Positions 17,101 to 20,292 of a stretch of 20,292 nt of DNA are shown here, piece by piece (position 1 is the first letter of the stretch; each line of letters opens with the position of its first letter). Location: positions 1 through 20,292 of IMG/VR virus record IMGVR_UViG_3300020419_000103; one strand, written 5' to 3'. The notes under the pieces were generated by a model that did not search any database, was not told where the DNA came from, and saw only the letters and a list, made by a program, of their open reading frames with translations. The stretch is from a virus. Position numbers and translations under genes: made by a program.

Positions 17101-18567
17101 AGCAGCTATTGTATATCCAGTTGCGCCACTTTCTGCACCTTCAACATACGCAGATTTAACAACCTCATCATTAGATACATTGTCATTAACAAATAACTTT
17201 GTATATAATTGAACATCATAAAGATACGCATCAAATTCAGTTGAATTATCTTTATACTTAGCATCAGATAATGCAAAGTTATATACCTTGGCATCTCCAA
17301 TCTTTTCACTACTAATACCACTTTGAAGATCAATAGGATTTCTAAATGTTGTTATACCTTGTACACCATCAAGTTTAAGTCTATTTCCTATTCTAAATGA
17401 GAACGACTCTTCTATTTTATCTGAAGTAGTTCTTGGTTTTACACAATCAATGGTTTCACCCATTGTTTCAAATTCATATCCTTTAACATAGGCAGTACCT
17501 GGTGAAATCCTAACACAAGCAAGATCGTCAGAGGGAGTATTACCTTGTCTTGTAGATTCTGTTGCATAGTAAATACCCTCACTTCCCATTCTATCATTTA
17601 AACTATCAAGAACAGTAACAAAGAATGGAGTTGTTGTATAGTCTCCAGACTCATCAAAAGTTCTTTTAGCAAAATAATCTCTAATTAAATTATACTGACT
17701 TTCCCTATTAATTTGCTTTTCAATATTACCAGCTCTTATTCTTATAAGTTCAATAAAATCAGTATCATCAAAATCGTCAGTAAACTTTTTAGCTAGAACT
17801 AGATCTATCTTTAATCTATCTGCACCTGGTGCTGCATAGTTTGAAAATCCTTTAGCGTTATCATATAGTGCAGCGTCTTCTTTAGCATTAATTGTTTTTT
17901 CTACAACCTGAAGTCCAACTCTATAAAATGGTTGATTATCATATTGATCCAAAATAAGAGTTTGTTGATTAACTCTTACAAAAGAACCTCTTACAAAATA
18001 TACACCAGATTGAATATTAGCAGCAGAACCTGATAGACAAGAATCCTGTGATATTGTCGAAGCAATAGATGAACCAGTATTTAATGTTGTATTGCCATAA
18101 GTAACAGGTTCTTCTAATATTAGTAATTCAGAATCAGAGAAGAAATCAAAAGATCCACTAGGACCAGGTGAACGATATTTTACATATAATGTTGGATCTG
18201 ATGATATAGAAGTTGATGCTGGAATAAAATTAATAATTTTTGCAGTAATACCTGAAGTCTGTCCTTTTATTCTTTTTCCTACAAGATCTTTTATATAAAC
18301 TTCAACATCAGTTCCTAAATGTGTCGCATCTAATCTAACAGCAAAATAATTTCCATCGTAAGTTACACCACCAGGGATAACAACAGATCCCTCTTTAAAC
18401 ATATGACTACCAAATTGTTCAATTTGGTTCTGCATTATAGATTGCAGACTCGTTAACTCACGAGCTTGTACAGGGAATCCTGGTTTGAATAGAACTCTAT
18501 GATAATTGTCTGTCCTGTTAAAGTCATCGTAGTAAGGACTTATATTCAGGTTAGTCTGTTGTGGCAT
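11194..18567 (-). CDS. Giant DUF4815-like baseplate/virion structural protein (2457 aa)
   Basis: The N-terminus (LNISPYYDDFNRTDNYHRVL, then FKPGFPVQARELTSLQSIMQNQIEQFG and an EGSVVIPGG strand) is the signature opening of DUF4815-type phage structural proteins. The middle holds several G-E-x-I-x-G-x-x-S-G-A strands (near 97-107, 845-905, 1366-1388 and 1446-1466). A run of eight prolines at 1565-1572 is followed by Thr/Arg/Val repeats (RVIDRTRTFVDRRTIDRT) and then DPLAQSFKVD near 1638, a conserved entry to the second half. A GQGY strand lies near 1933. The C-terminus (TGFVIKVVFNGTNQAEVP) is also beta-rich. It follows gp8 by 4 nt, where T4 has gp9 and gp10, so a baseplate wedge or fibre-anchoring role is likely. 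It could also be a gp7 or gp10 equivalent; sequence alone does not decide. Confidence 0.85.
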   Translation of the reverse strand: MPQQTNLNISPYYDDFNRTDNYHRVLFKPGFPVQARELTSLQSIMQNQIEQFGSHMFKEGSVVIPGGVTYDGNYFAVRLDATHLGTDVEVYIKDLVGKRIKGQTSGITAKIINFIPASTSISSDPTLYVKYRSPGPSGSFDFFSDSELLILEEPVTYGNTTLNTGSSIASTISQDSCLSGSAANIQSGVYFVRGSFVRVNQQTLILDQYDNQPFYRVGLQVVEKTINAKEDAALYDNAKGFSNYAAPGADRLKIDLVLAKKFTDDFDDTDFIELIRIRAGNIEKQINRESQYNLIRDYFAKRTFDESGDYTTTPFFVTVLDSLNDRMGSEGIYYATESTRQGNTPSDDLACVRISPGTAYVKGYEFETMGETIDCVKPRTTSDKIEESFSFRIGNRLKLDGVQGITTFRNPIDLQSGISSEKIGDAKVYNFALSDAKYKDNSTEFDAYLYDVQLYTKLFVNDNVSNDEVVKSAYVEGAESGATGYTIAAGAGSSTITLTQVSGHFQAGERIKFRSNENLSRVVDKVIAYNMNNVENVQQSNTFYAKKVLNEKIPYGLRGDDPVRIATNGDVTCVGRTFERFKPGDIIIYRRPGQSLPNRNVVSYVANDGGSMRVAALTTNPNLYTGSLPGSQYEGPIFIGEQQLSNEDAAGLYLPLPQKHIADIDFTGAQLILSDQVTGESTDANGTLVVNSSSLTIDDCNFVSFDQERYQVQYSSGLVATITEDQVTVTDDVLTFSGLAFSESNIKVNVTVAKSNIKSKVKEYKRSQEIEIVYSSKDSSGTTTGSSVDDGLTPSGLYGIRVQDEEICLNFPDVAKVAAVYESLDKNKPILDQLVFSSTDPIFQNAIVGETIVGENSNSVAIIVSVNAGTSSISIVYKTTDKFQLLETLLFQESNSSATLQGTTPGKYNDVTDAFTLDQGQREQYYDYSRLLRINDGYIPSRKLLVVLDRYEIPSADTGDVFTVNSYDAERFKKDIPGIGKSSKRATDTLDFRPRVVEFTPSSAAVSPFFPSNRDTIQSGNRIPTPNENSRFKYKHYLGRMDKVLLKSTGNIIVHQGEPSVKPVPPADDPGSMVLATIAWPPFLYQTSNARVFLIDNRRYTMRDIGAIEDRVENLENVTSLSLLEQKVATLQVKDADGLDRFKSGFFADSLKSRTFVDVSSPIDIDSTRGHMRPLTDLSSIDMQVLPATQEPPETLDFSQDFALLDGKARKTGRMITLDYKETAFVEQNFATRVENLNPFLVYSYIGDLKLSPTSDNWINTHRTQTLQTQVIRRTSIDPRVAVTNVDGGFGDDELQASTQDSVQKVERDDITSRNTFIASEEFDPFIRSRNIEYDVNGLRPNARFFTFFDELGNVDVVPKVIGISNVVGAFTVGETITALVNGETYRFRLCRPDHKKGPFAAPTMSYEHNPLDREETLPVAYSQGSTVINIDTTALASAPQGDFFGYLPIGTVVSGESSGAQATIADLGLFSDNYGDLRACVWVRDPFASPAPLARVRTGEREFKVSSSSVNATGLRGSTAISAAQAIYTAVGTTRIVQTDVSVTTLETTTIQRDISLTFVNRRPPPPPPPPAPVIINNTRVIDRTRTFVDRRTIDRTVTVQQTIDNTVTQVVDNTRTIIQPVPFPVPAPPQAEENDDPLAQSFKVDQYGAYITSVDVYFATMLDPEVPAFVELRTMELGTPTTKLVSPDARVILTSNDINLSTDASVATKATFSSPIYLEPATEYAIVVGAPTNTYEVFTAEMGQTALNAQDLPSAAGRVYANQFSVGSLFKSQNASTWTPCQFEDLCFKLYRAEFIHQDAVVTFQNPPIRANNGILPVLNKNPIHALPKKAALGITTTTNAGLIGTVFVPGRKVGDASANYRYGYIESTGGPVKTGGTLAVGISTNGLNYGTPSSAAVATYAITGQGAGLKLGVTVGTGNSGVTAVTIQDDGQGYQVGDIVGIVTAEMSGSGSGARIGINSLGGLDTLYLTNVQAEEFGNAASVNYYHDLGTLIDSGLDVTRYDETGSVYTGEYAKLSYFNHGMYGTGNKVAISGVSPNTLPTTTATIVNSTSNSISIADSTGYNVYEGVIVSAANTGYAILNNEIISYTAVGVNTLSGITRGVNNTQSINHAQGSNIQKYEFAGIGLGKINTEHSVEVTGRNMDDFMIKIDREGRTTDISGLSQPQLSFNADIHGGGAHVHASKNIQYDTITPVFDITVPGPTDTANLSVRTVSGTSIDGEEASFVDQGFESYVLNQPTKLSSTRIVASEANENARLTNLFRNRSLTARVAMNNGGNFHSSPMICLDTMAFKFSSNRLNKPIGDDAYASDPRANVLFGDQHTSYYVSKPILIKQPATSLQVIFDAFRPASTDFRVLYSLIRGDASEVDQKFVLFPGYLNSVDTTGNGFGDTPIDTAKNDGRPDKFINPGGEFREYQYSINDLEPYTGFVIKVVFNGTNQAEVPVLKNIRALALA
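13660..13875 (-). other. Polyproline hinge and Thr/Arg repeat in the giant baseplate protein
   Basis: Eight consecutive proline codons (residues 1565-1572) plus APVIINNT lead into about 45 residues of short units around R/D-x-T-x-T-V/I (RVIDRTRTFVDRRTIDRTVT, VQQTIDNTVTQVVDNTRTII), ending with PVPFPVPAPP just before the DPLAQSF segment. The two Pro-rich flanks around a repetitive beta-prone stretch suggest an extended linker between two halves of the protein. Confidence 0.75.
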
Positions 18568-18571
18568 CGGT

Positions 18572-20149
18572 TTAGAATTCTAATACGATTTTAATGTCTT
18601 CTTTTTGTCGAACATTTCTTGAGATAGCAGGTCTATTGTCAAGATAGATTATTTCGCCAGTCCTTTTATTTATCTCACCGTCAGCAACACCATTTGTAAA
18701 CTGAACGCCTAGATCAACCACCTTACCAGCAGGTGTTGTTGTTGAGATACCACTAAAAGCAGCATCTACATTGACACTGAAAGCAGTACTAGTGACTGCA
18801 TTAGCAGATGCCCCAGATTGAAAATCAATAACAGGGGACTGTGATGCAACCTCTTTACTGTCAGTAGCATCATATGTTGATTGGTTATAAACTAAACTTC
18901 TATCTTGGAAGTACTTAATAACCATAGTGTCAATATCATAAGAAGCAACATACCCTCTAGCAGTACCAACTCCTGTTATGTTCTGCTCAATAGCAGTTCC
19001 AATACCAAGAGCTTGTGAAGTATCTCCAGTAAACTTGATCGATTTTAGTGAAGAAAATTCAGAGGATTGTAAGTAATTAGTACCAGCAACACCAATTGCA
19101 GTTGGGTTTCTAATTAATCCAACTTGTGCAAATCTAGTATCAGAAGCAAAATCATAAGAAGATGCATCAAATCTAGTATAAATTAGAACTTTATCAGTAC
19201 CTAATTCTTTGTATGCGTTGAATCCATGTCCATTTGAGGGAGGGATGATCGGAGTGAGCTTAGCAAACTTTGTAGTAGAACCATTGATAGAAGAAAGATC
19301 AACCCTTCCATAACTATACCCCTTACCACCGTTAGTAACTTGTGCAGAAATAATTTGACCTTGAGTATTAGTTAGTACCCTAACTTTAGCTCCAGTGCCA
19401 TCACCGATAACATCAACTTCTATGGGACTTGATAGGAAATTATATCCTATACCAGCCTCATCAATTGATATTACTTTAATCTGATTATTATTTGTTTCAG
19501 AATCTCCGTTCTCTCTAACAACTTTAACATCTGAATCATTTGTTGTTTCCCATTCATTAGGAACCGCAATATATTCAGTAGAGTCAAATTTTACGATATC
19601 CGCAGGAGGAACCGTAAACATATACTTCCAAAGATAAGTGTCACCACTTACACCAGCAGCAGATGGTTCAAGGTCGGTAAAAGTTGGTTCATCTAAAGAT
19701 GCGCTTGCAATAGTTGAAATACCAGCAGAACCATTATTGATACAAACATAGACTCTATAGTCTTTGTTCATAACATAGTAGTTTGCTGAATAAAGTCTAC
19801 TTGAGTTAGAAACTAGAGAACGATTAGTCGTGCTATAATCATGACGGTACATATCATATGATGTACCCTTAGTCCAAGTAACTTTTCTAATCAACCTTCT
19901 AACATCACCAGGAAAAACTTTCCTGCCAAATAACATAGTATCGTATACATGGTTATTGTAATTGATACTATCAACAGGTGAAGGCGGTTGAATAGTTGTA
20001 CTATTCCAAGTATCTGTTCTTCCGAATCCCGATACCGTAGGATTTGCTAATCCAAGAAAAGCATAGTAAGAGTTATTCCCACTAGTAACATCATCCATGA
20101 AGTTATTAGCGTTAATAATCCTAAACTGATCGGTTATAATTGCTGCCAT
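18572..20149 (-). CDS. 8: Baseplate wedge protein gp8-like
   Basis: 525 residues against 334 in T4. Shared landmarks with T4 gp8 are in order: YYAFLGLANPTVSGFGRTDTW (T4 has FITFGRSEPW), PPSPVDSI near 54-61, the MLFGRKVFPGDVRRLIRKVTW strand, GDTYLWKYMFTVPPADIVKF (T4 GYVWEYLFEIPPD), EYIAVPNEW, and the C-terminal TGEIIYLDNRPAISRNVRQK ending in DIKIVLEF (T4 GEMIYMENRPPI and INILFTF). The extra length lies between residues about 225 and 480 and includes GxGY modules near 231 and 274. gp8 forms a dimer in each wedge of the baseplate. A perfect late-promoter box lies 34 nt upstream of the start. The next gene starts 4 nt after the stop. The start codon is the first ATG after that promoter. Confidence 0.92.
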   Translation of the reverse strand: MAAIITDQFRIINANNFMDDVTSGNNSYYAFLGLANPTVSGFGRTDTWNSTTIQPPSPVDSINYNNHVYDTMLFGRKVFPGDVRRLIRKVTWTKGTSYDMYRHDYSTTNRSLVSNSSRLYSANYYVMNKDYRVYVCINNGSAGISTIASASLDEPTFTDLEPSAAGVSGDTYLWKYMFTVPPADIVKFDSTEYIAVPNEWETTNDSDVKVVRENGDSETNNNQIKVISIDEAGIGYNFLSSPIEVDVIGDGTGAKVRVLTNTQGQIISAQVTNGGKGYSYGRVDLSSINGSTTKFAKLTPIIPPSNGHGFNAYKELGTDKVLIYTRFDASSYDFASDTRFAQVGLIRNPTAIGVAGTNYLQSSEFSSLKSIKFTGDTSQALGIGTAIEQNITGVGTARGYVASYDIDTMVIKYFQDRSLVYNQSTYDATDSKEVASQSPVIDFQSGASANAVTSTAFSVNVDAAFSGISTTTPAGKVVDLGVQFTNGVADGEINKRTGEIIYLDNRPAISRNVRQKEDIKIVLEF

Positions 20150-20183
20150 TGCAATATTCTAGTGTGGGGTCTTACTATTTTGG

Positions 20184-20191
20184 TATTTATA
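20184..20191 (-). promoter_or_regulatory. T4-type late promoter upstream of gp8
   Basis: The minus strand reads TATAAATA here, identical to the T4 late -10 box read by the gp55-type sigma factor. It lies in the 50-nt gap between the upstream gene's stop and the gp8 ATG. By T4 spacing, transcription would start near 20178, giving a leader of about 29 nt without an obvious Shine-Dalgarno site. Position and exact match support it; the AT-rich background is the main caution. Confidence 0.7.
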
Positions 20192-20199
20192 ATGAAAAA

Positions 20200-20292
20200 T
20201 TAAAGTTTCTTTCCGAGAGCACCAGTATTACGCAAACCAATATTCCTTCTTTGGACAATTGGCCACTTATCTAGGTCTGGATTATAGTCAAG
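20200..20292 (-). CDS. C-terminal end of an upstream baseplate gene (5' part outside the window)
   Basis: The minus-strand frame entering at base 20292 reads 30 codons (LDYNPDLDKWPIVQRRNIGL, then RNTGALGKKL) to TAA at 20202-20200. No start is visible. A basic, non-repetitive tail directly before gp8 fits the gp6/gp7 wedge position of T4, but 30 residues are too few to name it. The frame is supported by its clean stop, the late promoter immediately downstream and the dense packing of genes on this strand. Confidence 0.6.
   Translation of the reverse strand, partial: LDYNPDLDKWPIVQRRNIGLRNTGALGKKL

Noticed and set aside
1-20292. tRNA genes, insertion sequences, attachment sites or homing endonucleases
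   Set aside because: Nothing with a cloverleaf, terminal inverted repeats or nuclease motif was seen; almost every base is within a structural gene.

Overview
The window is a solid block of virion structural genes from a tailed phage with a contractile, T4-type tail. All recognisable genes lie on the minus strand and are transcribed from right to left. The anchors are proteins that resemble T4 gp8 (baseplate wedge), gp13 and gp14 (neck) and gp15 (tail terminator), in the same relative order as in T4. The low G+C content, the very large repeat-rich structural proteins with GI(A/S)T-type strands, the DUF4815-like giant protein and the small coiled-coil proteins all suggest a marine T4-like myovirus, such as a cyanophage of Prochlorococcus or Synechococcus, or a related pelagiphage. 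The host cannot be fixed from this sequence.

Layout in transcription order. (1) 20292-20200: the last 30 codons of an upstream gene, in the place where T4 has gp6/gp7. (2) 20199-20150: a short gap with a perfect T4-type late promoter box (TATAAATA on the minus strand). (3) 20149-18572: gp8 baseplate wedge. (4) 18567-11194: a 2457-residue structural protein with a DUF4815-like N-terminus, a polyproline hinge and a DPLAQSF segment. (5) 11197-11000 and 11003-10815: two tiny proteins ending in regular heptad coiled coils. (6) 10794-10459: a 111-residue beta-rich protein like the small baseplate/upper-baseplate proteins of many prophages. (7) 10459-10244: a 71-residue Gly-rich protein resembling a detached fibre tip. 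(8) 10244-3024: a 2406-residue modular fibre or adhesin. (9) 3024-2203: gp13. (10) 2201-543: gp14, enlarged by inserted beta modules. (11) 543-1: gp15, running off the left edge.

The genes are packed like one late operon. Most junctions overlap by 1 nt (TAATG) or 4 nt (ATGA). The largest gap is 50 nt, so there is no gene-free stretch above 300 bases. Several ribosome binding sites lie inside the last codons of the upstream gene.

Functionally, gp8 and the 2457-residue protein should build the baseplate. The small proteins between them and the fibre may be minor baseplate components, fibre connectors or assembly helpers. The 2406-residue protein is the best candidate for a host-contact fibre. 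gp13, gp14 and gp15 close the head and tail and join them. Compared with T4, the stretch between gp8 and gp13 (gp9, gp10, gp11, gp12, wac) is replaced by two giants and four small genes. This is the least conventional part of the window and holds most of the findings.
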